Shown here: positions 25,254 to 34,291 of the stretch, in pieces | How positions within the stretch are numbered: the stretch's first letter is position 1 | How the letters are laid out: every line of letters starts with the position of its first letter | NCBI GenBank assembly: GCA_937906775.1 | Contig: CALCUD010000030.1 | Span: forward strand, 1 to 64,000 | Source of the DNA: an uncultured Clostridia bacterium | GTDB lineage: Bacteria > Bacillota > Clostridia > Christensenellales > Aristaeellaceae | Direction: 5' to 3' | Length of the DNA: 64,000 nucleotides | Position numbers and translations under genes: made by a program | The notes under the pieces: generated by a model | Databases searched by the model: none | What the model was told of the DNA's origin: nothing | What the model saw: only the letters and a program-made list of their open reading frames with translations

Positions 25254-26513
25254 TTACTTGGTGAGTTCAGCCTGAAGATCGTTCAGAAGCGTACGGACAT
25301 CGCCGCCGACCAGCGCTTCCTGCTCGACCTTGATGACGCCCTGCTTGATCTGATCCCAGCAGGACAGAGAGGTGGAATAGAACTTCGCGCCGCCGAGAAC
25401 ATCCAGCCAGGCGGCGAAGGAAGGATCGCTTTCAACCAGAGCGCCGACCGCGCTGTTGACCGCGGGCAGGAAGCCTTCCATGCTGACCCAGCCCACGTAG
25501 TTTTCGGGGTTGTAGAAGAAGGTCAGGAACTTGCCGATCGCTTCGTTACGGGCGGCCTGATCCGGATATTCGTCGTTACGGAACGCCATCACGCGGTCCA
25601 TGACGCCGACGGAGGAGCTGGTGGCACCTTCGTTGTGGGGCAGATCAGCCAGCGCGAAGTTGACGGAGTAGTTCTTTTCGGCCAGATAGGTGGGCAGCTG
25701 GTTGGGAGCAATGACCATGGCCAGCTTGCCGGCGCCGAACATATCCTGCAGATCGTAACGGGTCTGGGTGGCGGGGTTGGGGTTGGTGTAGCCCTTGTTG
25801 TACAGGCCGATCGCGTATTCGACAGCTTCGACGTTGGCGTCGCTGTTCACGCAGACGTTGCCGGCTTCGTCAACAAATCCGCCGTTGTTGCCCCAGGCAT
25901 AGTAGGCGAACGCGGCCTGACCTTCGTCGGTGGTCATGTCGATACCCCAGGGGTAGACTTCGCCGCCGTAGAAGTCGATGATCGCCTGGGAAACCTCTTC
26001 CAGTTCCGCCCAGGTGGTGGGGACATCCATGCCGATCTCGGTGAAGATGTCGGTGTTGTAGTACAGGGCGCGGGCGCTGGCCAGATCCGGAACGGCCCAG
26101 ACCGTGCCGTCAGCGTCGCGGCTCTGCTCGATGAAGCTGGGGAAGAAATCTCCGTACAGCTCTTCGGGGCAATAGTCGCTGACCGGCAGGAGCAGCCCTT
26201 CAGACGCGTAGTTCGCGTAGACGTCGATGTTCAGGATATCCAACGCTTCTTTGTTTTCGATGCGCGTGGAAACCACGGTGTACACATCGTTCCAGGAAAC
26301 GACATCCAGATTCAGTTTGATGCCGGGATTTTCAGCCTCGAACTTGTCGACGAAATTCGTGCCGTTCATACCGGTGCCGAGGAACCAGTCCTGAGTGTTG
26401 TTACCGTACTGGCAGATGATGACGTTCAGAGTGATTTCGTCTTCAGCGGACGCGAGTCCGACACATCCGACAGTCATCAGGACCGCCAACAGCAGCGCGA
26501 GCAGTTTTTTCAT
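25254..26513 (-). CDS. Extracellular solute-binding protein, family 1 (sugar)
   Basis: Binding protein of the CUT1 importer, 419 residues. The signal peptide MKKLLALLLAVLMTVGC has a cysteine with a weak lipobox (TVGC), but LASAEDE just after looks like an ordinary cleavage site, so lipid attachment is uncertain. The mature part has family 1 stretches such as FEAENPGIKLNLDVVSWND, VWAVPDLASARALYYNTDIF and GFLPAVNSAVGAL. Aromatic residues typical of sugar pockets are frequent. The linked NahK-like kinase suggests amino-sugar-containing oligosaccharides, but this is inference. It is first in the operon with a strong promoter, a 5' hairpin and a TAGGAGGT site. Confidence 0.88.
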   Translation of the reverse strand: MKKLLALLLAVLMTVGCVGLASAEDEITLNVIICQYGNNTQDWFLGTGMNGTNFVDKFEAENPGIKLNLDVVSWNDVYTVVSTRIENKEALDILNIDVYANYASEGLLLPVSDYCPEELYGDFFPSFIEQSRDADGTVWAVPDLASARALYYNTDIFTEIGMDVPTTWAELEEVSQAIIDFYGGEVYPWGIDMTTDEGQAAFAYYAWGNNGGFVDEAGNVCVNSDANVEAVEYAIGLYNKGYTNPNPATQTRYDLQDMFGAGKLAMVIAPNQLPTYLAEKNYSVNFALADLPHNEGATSSSVGVMDRVMAFRNDEYPDQAARNEAIGKFLTFFYNPENYVGWVSMEGFLPAVNSAVGALVESDPSFAAWLDVLGGAKFYSTSLSCWDQIKQGVIKVEQEALVGGDVRTLLNDLQAELTK

Positions 26514-26538
26514 GAGAAAGACCTCCTATTTTTTTGTA

Positions 26539-26554
26539 GAGAGCGCCTGCTCTC
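26539..26554 (-). other. 5' leader hairpin of the sugar-transport operon
   Basis: GAGAGC and GCTCTC flank a 4-base loop in the untranslated leader between promoter and ribosome-binding site. It is likely an mRNA-stabilising 5' stem, or an operator half-site pair. Confidence 0.4.
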
Positions 26555-26565
26555 CTTATACCGGA

Positions 26566-26594
26566 ATTGTACTATACAACCGGGAGTTTGTAAA
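26566..26594 (-). promoter_or_regulatory. Promoter of the sugar-transport operon
   Basis: Minus strand: TTTACA (26589-26594), 17-base spacer, TACAAT (26566-26571), about 50 bases before the binding-protein start. Confidence 0.75.
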
Positions 26595-26605
26595 CAAAGG
26601 AAAAT

Positions 26606-26634
26606 AAAAAAAGCGTCAGAAACCGATCTGACGC
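26606..26634 (-). terminator. Terminator after yacL
   Basis: Minus strand: GCGTCAG...CTGACGC stem followed by seven T residues. Confidence 0.88.
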
Positions 26635-26651
26635 CTTCGGAAAATGCAGCA

Positions 26652-27761
26652 TCACACGGACGCGGGTTCGCTCAGCCGGGCAAAGACCATCCGTCCCGCG
26701 CTCGTCTGCAGAACGCTTGTAACGGTAAGGGAAACCTCCTCGCCAAGATGCTTCCGGCCGTTTTCAACGACGACCATGGTCCCGTCGCTCATGTATCCGA
26801 CGCCCTGCGAAGGATCCTTGCCCTCCTTGGTCAGGCGGAGCGTGAGTTCCATTCCCTGGGTGACGGCGGGGCGCATGGCGCCTGCCAGATCATGGATATT
26901 CAGGGCTTTGACATAGGAGACCTGCGCCGCCTTGATCAGATTGTAGTCGCCTGTGATGACGGTTCCGCCGCATTCGCGGGCAAGACGGATCAGCTTGACA
27001 TCCGCGTCGGTCACATCGTCCCAGTCGGTTTCGTCATCCTTGAGCTGACGAAGCTCCTCCCGCATGGAAGCGAGGATCTCCAGCCCGCGCCGTCCGCGTT
27101 CCCGCTTGCTGTCATCCGAGGAATCGGCGACATGGCGGAGTTCGTCCACGATGAAAGACGGAACAACCAGTTCTCCCTCGATAAAGCCGGTTTTGCAAAC
27201 TTCCAGGATCCGTCCGTCAATGATAGCGGACGAATCGAGAAATTTGCGGGCGGCATATCCGTGTTTCTGGACCTTGCTTTTTTCACGGCTGCCGGAAAAC
27301 CGGGTCAGCATCGCGGTGAATTCGCGGCTGCGCTTCCGGCCGATATTGAAACCGAACGCGCCGAGGGTCAGATACAGGATGGCGGAAAGGACCGCTGTGA
27401 ACATCCCGTTTCCCATGAAAGACAGCATGCGGCACAGCAGCGCCGCGACAATCAGGCCGAGGATCAACCCGATGATGGAGGAGAACAGCTGATAAACCGG
27501 CATTTTGTCGAAAGTTTTTTCTACATGGCCGGTAAAGGAGACAAAATGATTCAAGATCCGCCGGTTCAGCAGCAGAAAGATCAGACCGCCCAGAATGGCC
27601 ATTCCGCCGTAGGCGATCCCGAGATATTCCACCCGGATCTTCCATTCGGGGAGCGCACGCGCGACCAGCCTGTCGGCAAACAGTGTCAGTGCCAGGCCGA
27701 CGCCCACACCCAGCAGAACAATCAGAAAACGAAGCAACCTTTCGGTTCGTTTGGATTTCAT
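26652..27761 (-). CDS. yacL: PIN/TRAM-domain membrane protein YacL
   Basis: Membrane-anchored putative ribonuclease of 369 residues. Four hydrophobic segments (about 10-135) are followed by a PIN nuclease domain (about 165-290). Its acidic residues are visible in LDSSAIIDGRI, VDELRHVADSSD and TDADVKLIRLA plus GDYNLIKAA. A C-terminal TRAM-like RNA-binding beta domain holds DPSQGVGYMSDGTMVVVENG. This is the YacL architecture of Bacillota, commonly next to radA. The exact substrate is not established. It starts 18 bases after radA with AGGAGGAG upstream, so the two form an operon, and it is followed by a terminator. Confidence 0.9.
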   Translation of the reverse strand: MKSKRTERLLRFLIVLLGVGVGLALTLFADRLVARALPEWKIRVEYLGIAYGGMAILGGLIFLLLNRRILNHFVSFTGHVEKTFDKMPVYQLFSSIIGLILGLIVAALLCRMLSFMGNGMFTAVLSAILYLTLGAFGFNIGRKRSREFTAMLTRFSGSREKSKVQKHGYAARKFLDSSAIIDGRILEVCKTGFIEGELVVPSFIVDELRHVADSSDDSKRERGRRGLEILASMREELRQLKDDETDWDDVTDADVKLIRLARECGGTVITGDYNLIKAAQVSYVKALNIHDLAGAMRPAVTQGMELTLRLTKEGKDPSQGVGYMSDGTMVVVENGRKHLGEEVSLTVTSVLQTSAGRMVFARLSEPASV

Positions 27762-27779
27762 GGGATCTCCTCCTTGTTT

Positions 27780-29159
27780 TCAGAACAGAACGCTGAGCGC
27801 CTGCAGGACTGTGTCGACGCCGATCACTTTGACGCCTTCCGGCGCCCGGATCCGCCGGGCGTTATCCTTCGGGACGATCAGCGTGGTAAAGCCGAGACGC
27901 GCGCACTCGGAAACCCGCCGTTCACATTGGGGAACAGGCCGGACTTCCCCGGCGAGGCCGACCTCGCCCATCACGGCGACCTCCCCGTTGACGGGCAGGT
28001 CCTTCAGGCTGGAGGCCACGGCTACGCAAAGGGCGAGATCCGCGGCCGGTTCGCTGAGTTCCAGTCCGCCTGCGACATTGATATAGACATCTTTGTCATA
28101 GCTTTTGCGACCGGCGCGCTTTTCAAGCACCGCCAGCAGCAGCGCGACCCGGGCGGCGTCGGCGCCGTTCACCGTGCGTCTGGGGCTGTTCAGGTAGCTT
28201 ACGCTGGTCAGGGCCTGCACATCGCACAGCAGAGGTCGCGTTCCCTCCAGCGCGCAGAAAACCGTACTGCCGCTGGCTCCTTTGGCGCGATGGCTCAGAA
28301 GTTCCTCACTGGGATTATCCACAACTTTCATGCCGGTGTCCGTCATCCGGAAAACACCCAGCTCGTTGACGGAACCGAAGCGGTTTTTGACTGCGCGGAG
28401 GAGCCGGTAATCCTGATTCCGGTCCCCCTCGAAGTAAAGGACTACGTCGACCATATGCTCCAGCATCCGGGGACCGGCGATCGCGCCTTCTTTTGTGACA
28501 TGACCCACCAGGAATACGGAGGTTCCGCTTTCCTTGCACAGGCGCATGATCAGGCTGGTACTTTCGCGGATCTGGCTGACGGAGCCGGGGGCGGAGGCCA
28601 TCTCGGGACGGTACATGGTCTGAATGGAGTCAATGACCGCGACATCAGGCTGCAGCTGGTTCAACTTGACTTCGACCGCGTCCAGTGCGTTTTCGGCCAG
28701 AATATACAGCCCCGGAGTCCCGATGCCGAGACGGTTGGCCCGCAGCTTGATCTGACGCGCGGATTCCTCGCCGGATATATACAGGACGCGTTTTCCGTCG
28801 GCCGCCAGGTTGGCGCAGACCTGAAGCAGCAAGGTGCTTTTGCCGATTCCGGGATCGCCACCGATCAGCATAAGGCCCCCTTCGACAATACCGCCGCCGA
28901 GCACCCGGTCGAGTTCGCTGATGCGGGTGGGCGTCCGGATCGCGGTCTCCTCGGGGATATCCTTCAGCAATAAGGGTTCCGCTCCTGTTCCGGGGCGCTG
29001 ATTGGCTGCGAGCTTTCCGCCGGCGGTTGTCCGGTCCGGGGACTCGGCTACGGTTTCTTCCATTGTGTTCCAGGCGCCGCATCCCGGGCAGCGCCCCACC
29101 CAGCGGGGAGATTCACAGCCGCAGGCGGAACAGATGAAACAGGCCCTGGCTTTCGGCAT
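27780..29159 (-). CDS. radA: DNA repair protein RadA (Sms)
   Basis: RecA-like ATPase/helicase that helps process recombination intermediates. The 459-residue protein has an N-terminal four-cysteine zinc finger (CSACGCESPRWVGRCPGCG), Walker A GGDPGIGKSTL near residue 100, the RadA-specific KNRFG motif in RAVKNRFGSVNELG, and a C-terminal Lon-like domain around KSYDKDVYINVAGGLEL. The ATG at 29159 follows GAGGTG and gives the usual MPKARACF start; the longer frame to 29225 lies in the upstream hairpin region. It is co-transcribed with yacL. A perfect DnaA-box 9-mer lies inside the coding sequence at 28315-28323, probably by chance. Confidence 0.95.
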   Translation of the reverse strand: MPKARACFICSACGCESPRWVGRCPGCGAWNTMEETVAESPDRTTAGGKLAANQRPGTGAEPLLLKDIPEETAIRTPTRISELDRVLGGGIVEGGLMLIGGDPGIGKSTLLLQVCANLAADGKRVLYISGEESARQIKLRANRLGIGTPGLYILAENALDAVEVKLNQLQPDVAVIDSIQTMYRPEMASAPGSVSQIRESTSLIMRLCKESGTSVFLVGHVTKEGAIAGPRMLEHMVDVVLYFEGDRNQDYRLLRAVKNRFGSVNELGVFRMTDTGMKVVDNPSEELLSHRAKGASGSTVFCALEGTRPLLCDVQALTSVSYLNSPRRTVNGADAARVALLLAVLEKRAGRKSYDKDVYINVAGGLELSEPAADLALCVAVASSLKDLPVNGEVAVMGEVGLAGEVRPVPQCERRVSECARLGFTTLIVPKDNARRIRAPEGVKVIGVDTVLQALSVLF

Positions 29160-29186
29160 ATCCGGCACCTCGCTTCCAGTTAAAAT

Positions 29187-29214
29187 CAGGGACAGGACCG
29201 ATGTCCTGCCCCTG
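29187..29214 (-). terminator. Hairpin between the SH3-repeat gene and radA
   Basis: Minus strand: CAGGGGCAGGAC-ATCG-GTCCTGTCCCTG, 12 bp with one mismatch, then ATTTT. It is probably the terminator of the secreted SH3 protein gene. Confidence 0.65.
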
Positions 29215-29261
29215 AAGGGTATCACAGATCCGATTCCGGAATCAAGAGAATATAAGGGAAA

Positions 29262-31832
29262 TTACTGGTGTCCGTTCGGCGCGTTCCTCCAGGCGTAGTC
29301 GATCGCTTCCTCGTGGCCGCTGTCAACCTTCTTGCTGCCGTGCGTCCAGCTGTTGGTGAAGTGGATACAGACCTGACCCTTGAATTCGTTGGTCGGGATC
29401 GTGTCGCCGTCCGGATAGTTGTGCGGGACGCCGTACAGGGAACAGGCAAAGGTCCGGGTACCAATCGTAACCAGGCAGGGACGGCGCTGATACAGATTCT
29501 TGGACGCGATCTGCGCGGAGGTCGTCACATTGTAACAGCGGCACAGTCTCGCGGTATCCGCGGCGGTCAGCGGTTCGGCGTCGACATGGTAGCCGCCGCT
29601 CCAGCGGTGCGCCCACCAGACGATGCCGGTTTTGACATCGTAGATCTTATAGTTGGCGCCTTTGGCCCACAGTTCGTTGATCCCGCCCTTAAACCAGTCG
29701 ATCTTTTCGGCTTTATAGAGCGTCATGGTCAGATCGCTGGTTGTACCGGAACCGATCGGGACCGTTCCGAACAGAGCGTGCTGCGTATTTGAACCCGCGA
29801 TGCCGTCGGCTGTCAGACTCTTGGCCTTCTGGAAGGCTTTGACCGCTTTTTCGACCGCGCTGGTGTAGCGGTTGGTGATGGTTCCGGTATAGTATCCCTG
29901 GTTTTTCAGCTCCGTGACCAGATTCTTGACCGCGTTGCCGGTGGACCCGAGCTTCAGCGTGGTATAGGACGCTTCCTGTGCGTGCTGGGGGGTCGGGGTG
30001 ATAATGGACGCGGACGGCGCGGCGGTGGGAACGGGCGTCGGCGTTGCGCTGCCATCGGAGTTGCAGATGACCGCGTAATCACCGTGAATATATCCCTCTC
30101 CAAGGGTCGGGTGTTTCACATGATACCAGGTGACTTTGCCGACGACCTGAGGCGTGCCTATGTAGGGAAGGACGGTATTCTTATTGACCTGGCCCAGCAT
30201 ATCGGAACCGGTGGAAGCCTTCTTCCGGAGATTGACCCCGGAGGCAGTGGTCTTGATATAGCCGGTCGCGTCGATGATCGGTTCGGGTGTGGTGCTGTGA
30301 GAACCGGCGTATGCGTCATATTCCGCCTGAGTCATGACTTTGACGCAGGAACCCATGATCCACCGGTTTTGACCGGCGTAGATCACCTTGTACCAGGTAA
30401 CGCCGGCGGAGACTGTTTTGCCCGTATAGCGCAGAACGGTTCCGAGCGCAACGTTTCCGGCAACATTCCCGCTGCGGGAGGCGGACTCTCTGATGAACAC
30501 CTTGTCCATGACGGTCTGGACATAATCGGAATAGGTGACGGACGGATCGGGGGTCGGGGTGACCGTAGGCGCGGGAGTCGGGGTCACGGTTCCGTCCTTG
30601 TTGACGGTTTTGACCACATCTCCCCGAAGGTATCCGCGTTTATCCCCGTACTGTACATAATACCAGGTATGGCCGTTTTTCGTGACGGGCTGCAACAGAT
30701 AGGGCAGCACGACGTTTTTCTTGATCTGGGTGATGACTGTCCCGTCCGCGGTGGCGCGGAGATTGCAGCCGCCCGCAATGGTCTTGACGTAACCCAGAAC
30801 GTTGGCGGGCGCGGGTGTAGCCGTCGGCGATACGGGAGTAGCCGTCGGATCGGCGGGTCCGGGGGTCGGGGTCGTCTTTCCGGCGACAACCTGCACGCAG
30901 TCATTGCGGACATAATAGGTTCTTCCGTTTTTCAGCACCGGATACCAGGTATAATTCCCTTTCTTGACTGCCTTTCCGTTCAGAGGCAGCGTGCTGTACT
31001 GGCCTTCCCAGTCGTTATCCGAATCATAATCCCCGGCGGGGGAAGTCCGGAGATGACAGCTGGTGAGGATCAGTTTGACATAGGAATAATCGCCGGAGGA
31101 CGTCGGAGCGGCTGTTACGGCGGGGGTCGGAGTGGGGGTCGCACCCGCGGGGGTGGCTGTCGCGGGAGCGGGTGTGACGACGAAACCGTTTACCCGGATG
31201 AAGGGGGCCTGAATATATCCGACAATTCCTTCATAGCGGATCTGATACCAGTTGTTCTCGTCAATCACATTGGGAACGCTCAGCAGACTCACCACGGTCC
31301 CTCTGTCCAGCTTCGTCATGCTGTGGCTGTCCATGGAGGGCTGTTCCCGGAAGTTGACGCCGCTGTTGGTGATCGTACCGGTCGTTCCGTCGGCGACTTT
31401 TGTATTGGAGGAAGGGACCTGCGTGGAGCCTGCCGGGATCGGAGTCGCTGTTACGGAAGTGACAACCCGGCTGGTTGATTTATACTGTGCGGTCTCCTCG
31501 TCGGTCAGCTTGCGGAAAAAGCTGCCGTGGACATAGCCGGTATAGGTTTTTGATTTTGACTTTGATTCGGGATTGAAACTGACGACATTATACCAGTGAA
31601 TTCCGTTTGCATCCTTTTCACCGATGATGGCGCAGACCCAGTTGGCGGGCATCTGGAACCAACCGTCCGCTTTGACGGAGGCCTTTTGCCGCAGCCAGAC
31701 ATCTTTGTCTGTGGTCATGCCGTAGATGTCTTCCGCGCTGGCGGAGGAAAACATCACGCCGAACGGGACCAGCGTAATCAGCAGGCACAGAACCAGCAGG
31801 AGGGAAACAAACCGACTCCGGATCATGGTCAT
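29262..31832 (-). CDS. Secreted multi-SH3, peptidoglycan-binding protein
   Basis: Exported cell-wall protein of about 856 residues. A signal peptide ending SSASAEDI is followed by six bacterial SH3-like repeats, each with a pattern such as GVNLRKKAS...TWYHVK...GYIHGD. They are joined by Thr/Pro-rich linkers (TPTPAPTVTPTPDPS and similar). Next come a PG_binding_1 module (about 620-690; LKLGSTGNAVKNLVTEL, KAFQKAKSLTADGIAG) and a C-terminal domain of about 150 residues with WWAHRWSGGYHVDAEP, PHNYPDGDTIP, GQVCIHFTNSWTHG and a late HEEAIDYA. The last domain recurs in Clostridia, as I recall, but its activity is unknown; the conserved Cys/His residues would allow catalysis. I prefer the ATG at 31832, six bases after GAGGTG, over the GTG at 31841. 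Confidence 0.8.
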   Translation of the reverse strand: MTMIRSRFVSLLLVLCLLITLVPFGVMFSSASAEDIYGMTTDKDVWLRQKASVKADGWFQMPANWVCAIIGEKDANGIHWYNVVSFNPESKSKSKTYTGYVHGSFFRKLTDEETAQYKSTSRVVTSVTATPIPAGSTQVPSSNTKVADGTTGTITNSGVNFREQPSMDSHSMTKLDRGTVVSLLSVPNVIDENNWYQIRYEGIVGYIQAPFIRVNGFVVTPAPATATPAGATPTPTPAVTAAPTSSGDYSYVKLILTSCHLRTSPAGDYDSDNDWEGQYSTLPLNGKAVKKGNYTWYPVLKNGRTYYVRNDCVQVVAGKTTPTPGPADPTATPVSPTATPAPANVLGYVKTIAGGCNLRATADGTVITQIKKNVVLPYLLQPVTKNGHTWYYVQYGDKRGYLRGDVVKTVNKDGTVTPTPAPTVTPTPDPSVTYSDYVQTVMDKVFIRESASRSGNVAGNVALGTVLRYTGKTVSAGVTWYKVIYAGQNRWIMGSCVKVMTQAEYDAYAGSHSTTPEPIIDATGYIKTTASGVNLRKKASTGSDMLGQVNKNTVLPYIGTPQVVGKVTWYHVKHPTLGEGYIHGDYAVICNSDGSATPTPVPTAAPSASIITPTPQHAQEASYTTLKLGSTGNAVKNLVTELKNQGYYTGTITNRYTSAVEKAVKAFQKAKSLTADGIAGSNTQHALFGTVPIGSGTTSDLTMTLYKAEKIDWFKGGINELWAKGANYKIYDVKTGIVWWAHRWSGGYHVDAEPLTAADTARLCRCYNVTTSAQIASKNLYQRRPCLVTIGTRTFACSLYGVPHNYPDGDTIPTNEFKGQVCIHFTNSWTHGSKKVDSGHEEAIDYAWRNAPNGHQ

Positions 31833-31872
31833 ATCATTCACCTCATATGCGAAAACATAAGGATACGAGGCT

Positions 31873-31901
31873 ATTTTATTACAGAATTGTTACGGTGTCA
31901 A
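31873..31901 (-). promoter_or_regulatory. Promoter of the SH3-repeat protein gene
   Basis: Minus strand: TTGACA (31896-31901), 17-base spacer, TAAAAT (31873-31878). Confidence 0.8.
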
Positions 31902-31975
31902 CAACAAATATTAAATTTATAAAACAAAACATGCACAATCCGAAAGAACCTGCGTATCGGGGAACCGGGACGCGA

Positions 31976-32914
31976 TCAAAGGCCGTTTCTGATCATCTGT
32001 GCCAGGGGTGAATCCCCTTCGGCTCCTTCCGGCAGAGGCCAGACCAGGATTCCCGCAGCGGGAGCGAAGATACCGGCCTCGGGTTGCATCCGGATCCTTC
32101 GGTAAGGATATTGAGAGGAGAAACCCGGTAACGGCGCGGCGGCTCCGGAAGATCTGTTTCCGGTATTGCCGGTTGCGGGTTTCGGCGTTTCTCCGGTCGG
32201 GGCTTTGGTCTTCTTCGGCGTTGAAACGGGGTCGGGGATCGGCGTTATCCGGGAGCTGTCCGTGCCTTTCGGGGCATCTGTTACGGAAGGATCCGCGGAA
32301 TCTTTTCTTTCCGGCACAGGGGTAAAGTATACGACAGCGCTGTTCTGGTGCGGATCGGAAGGTCCCGCAGGCACGGGAGAGGGGGGCGCGTCTGTCTGGG
32401 AAGCGCCCTGATGCGGATCGGATTTTTCTGTTTCGGGCGGAAAATATTCCACGGGAGCGGGTGAATGCGCTTCAGGCTCCGGCGTCGGGACGGGCGTCGG
32501 GACGGGCGTCGGGACAGGCGTCGGCTCCGAGGTCGGGGCAGGCGTCGGAGACGGGGCAGGCGTGTCGGCTGGCCGGACCGGTTCGGAGACCGACCCGGCC
32601 TCTCCGGCTTCCGGAACAGGCGTACCCGGTACGGTGACGGCAGTATGACACCGGAGGCATTCGGTCTGCGTGCCGGGCTTCGCGGTAATGGACCAGGTAT
32701 GGCCTGACGGCGGAATCTCGGCGCCTTCCCGGATCAGCGCTCCGCATTCCGGACAGTAGGCGGAGTCTTCTTTTCCGGGTTCGGTGCACGTCTGACTGAT
32801 ATGGCCCCGATACTCAAGAAATGCCTCCATGGCGGGCATATGCTCGCATGCCAGCGCGGAGGACAGCGGCAGAAGCAGGAGGACCGAGATCCCGGTGATG
32901 ATCTTTCGTTTCAT
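31976..32914 (-). CDS. Secreted cysteine-pair and proline-rich protein, function unknown
   Basis: A 312-residue exported protein I do not recognise. The signal peptide MKRKIITGISVLLLLPLSS ends before ALACEHM. The first 110 residues carry paired cysteines (ACEH, QTC, YCPECGA, ECLRCHT) that look like zinc-ribbon or disulfide pairs repeated twice. Then follows a long Pro/Thr/Ser/Glu-rich stretch, including perfect PVPTP repeats (three in tandem in the DNA near 32,490-32,525), and a C-terminus without obvious fold (PLPGFSSQYPYRR...). It may be a wall-spanning or surface-exposed stalk. It has its own promoter, divergent from the plus-strand envelope cluster. The long proline tract hints at extension through the cell wall. 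Confidence 0.6.
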   Translation of the reverse strand: MKRKIITGISVLLLLPLSSALACEHMPAMEAFLEYRGHISQTCTEPGKEDSAYCPECGALIREGAEIPPSGHTWSITAKPGTQTECLRCHTAVTVPGTPVPEAGEAGSVSEPVRPADTPAPSPTPAPTSEPTPVPTPVPTPVPTPEPEAHSPAPVEYFPPETEKSDPHQGASQTDAPPSPVPAGPSDPHQNSAVVYFTPVPERKDSADPSVTDAPKGTDSSRITPIPDPVSTPKKTKAPTGETPKPATGNTGNRSSGAAAPLPGFSSQYPYRRIRMQPEAGIFAPAAGILVWPLPEGAEGDSPLAQMIRNGL

Positions 32915-32944
32915 TCCGCATTCTTCTTCCGATTATTTTTTTCC

Positions 32945-32974
32945 ATTATATCATAACAGGAAAAACCGGGACAA
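32945..32974 (-). promoter_or_regulatory. Promoter of the Cys/Pro-rich secreted protein gene
   Basis: Minus strand: TTGTCC (32969-32974), 18-base spacer, TATAAT (32945-32950). Confidence 0.6.
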
Positions 32975-33006
32975 TATACCACATCTTGTAGCCGGATCAG
33001 GGATTA

Positions 33007-33036
33007 TTGTCATTTTGAGGGATGATATGCTATAAT
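33007..33036 (+). promoter_or_regulatory. Promoter of the envelope gene cluster
   Basis: TTGTCA (33007-33012), 18-base spacer ending in TGC (extended -10), TATAAT (33031-33036). It may drive the whole run from 33106 to 42798, since I see no strong terminator inside it. Confidence 0.7.
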
Positions 33037-33105
33037 TTATTCTGTATACATATCGGTATCGGGACATGGAATGTTTCTGTGAATTGTTTTTGGAAAGGAT
33101 GACGG

Positions 33106-34266
33106 ATGATGATGAAAAGAATGATCGCGATCCTGATGGCGGTCTGCTGCGGAATAACGCTTGCAGCCGCGGAAAATACCGCAGCGGGACCGATCCGGAG
33201 CGCAGAGGTCCGGACGGTGATCCGGGAACTGACAGAACAGACCCGGGATGCCGGGATGCTGTCTGAACCCGGGGAAGAAAACGGACTGCATATTTTTACC
33301 TACGGTTTTGCGACTTTTTATTCGGAGGAAGGAGAGCTGACGCCGGATTCCGCCGTTTCGGAAGTTACGCTGATGGATGAAGACCTGACCGCGCTCCGCG
33401 GGACGGGTATCAATATGTCTGTGACGGAACTGATCGCGGCGATGCCCGGAACCAATCCGGAACTGGCGGGGACATTCACGGACGCGCTGCTGTATCTGGA
33501 CGGAACAGAGTACGATTTCCGCTTCGGCCGTGTTCAACGGAACGGACAGAGGATCTCGGCCGTTGAATACGGAGAGATCGTCTCCTCCGCGGAGGGAATC
33601 GCTTCCGCCGGCGCGGTTTACAATATCAGCGGAGACGGGGTGGCGTCCGTTCAGCTGTATGATCTGAACGAAAAAGACGCCGACGGAAACGTCGGGGAAT
33701 TTTTCCGGGAGCTGGAAGCGTTGCGGGAGGAAACCGGCTATACCCGTGTCCCCGTCAGTTTTGACGGACTGAGCCTGACGCCTTTCGGGGAGGAAGATCT
33801 TTGCTTCAGCGGGATCGATTATCTGAATGCTGTTCCTGAAGATCTGCTGGTTTCCGGAAACTGGGAGGACGGACTTGTGGATAATGAGGACGGATCTTTT
33901 CTTCGGATCATGAACGGCGAAAACGGATTGCAGCTGATCTTCCGGTGCGACAGCGCCGGTCAGAATGCCGAGCTGCTTTCCGTTTCCATCCTGTCGGAGG
34001 ATGTGGAAGGCCCGCGCCATGTGCGTCTCGGCGACAGTTTCTCCGATGATTTCAACCGCTTCAGAAACGGGGAGGGCGCGTCTGACGAAAACGGTGAGAT
34101 CCTGTACGGAACGGAAGGCGTCGCGCCGTGGGGCGCTTTCCTGTATAACGACGGGGACGGAATGACCCTGCGTTACGTGACGGATACAGGCCGCGGGGTC
34201 CATGTCGAACTGTATCTGCACTATACGGAAACCGTGCTGACGGAGATCATTCTCCACACGGTATGA
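33106..34266 (+). CDS. Secreted protein with two beta-rich repeats, function unknown
   Basis: An exported 386-residue protein. The signal peptide MMMKRMIAILMAVCCGITLA ends near AAAENTAAG. Two related halves can be aligned by eye: one contains ELTPDSAVSEVTLMDEDLTALR...YDFRFGRV, the other AELLSVSILSEDVEGPRHVR...MTLRYVTDTG. This suggests duplication of a small beta domain. I do not recognise the family. The protein is acidic and has no cell-wall anchor that I can see. GGAAAGGA lies before the first ATG; three consecutive Met codons leave the exact start open. It is the first gene of a plus-strand envelope run, 25 bases before the next gene. Confidence 0.6.
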   Translation: MMMKRMIAILMAVCCGITLAAAENTAAGPIRSAEVRTVIRELTEQTRDAGMLSEPGEENGLHIFTYGFATFYSEEGELTPDSAVSEVTLMDEDLTALRGTGINMSVTELIAAMPGTNPELAGTFTDALLYLDGTEYDFRFGRVQRNGQRISAVEYGEIVSSAEGIASAGAVYNISGDGVASVQLYDLNEKDADGNVGEFFRELEALREETGYTRVPVSFDGLSLTPFGEEDLCFSGIDYLNAVPEDLLVSGNWEDGLVDNEDGSFLRIMNGENGLQLIFRCDSAGQNAELLSVSILSEDVEGPRHVRLGDSFSDDFNRFRNGEGASDENGEILYGTEGVAPWGAFLYNDGDGMTLRYVTDTGRGVHVELYLHYTETVLTEIILHTV

Positions 34267-34291
34267 TTCAGGTGAAAGAAAAGGAAGGATT

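Noticed and set aside
28315..28323. Perfect DnaA-box 9-mer TTATCCACA inside radA
   Set aside because: Single site inside coding sequence, far from other boxes; expected by chance at this frequency.
32490..32525. Tandem DNA repeat in the proline-rich gene as a CRISPR or minisatellite
   Set aside because: The repeat unit is 12 bases and in frame, encoding PVPT; it is low-complexity coding sequence without spacers.
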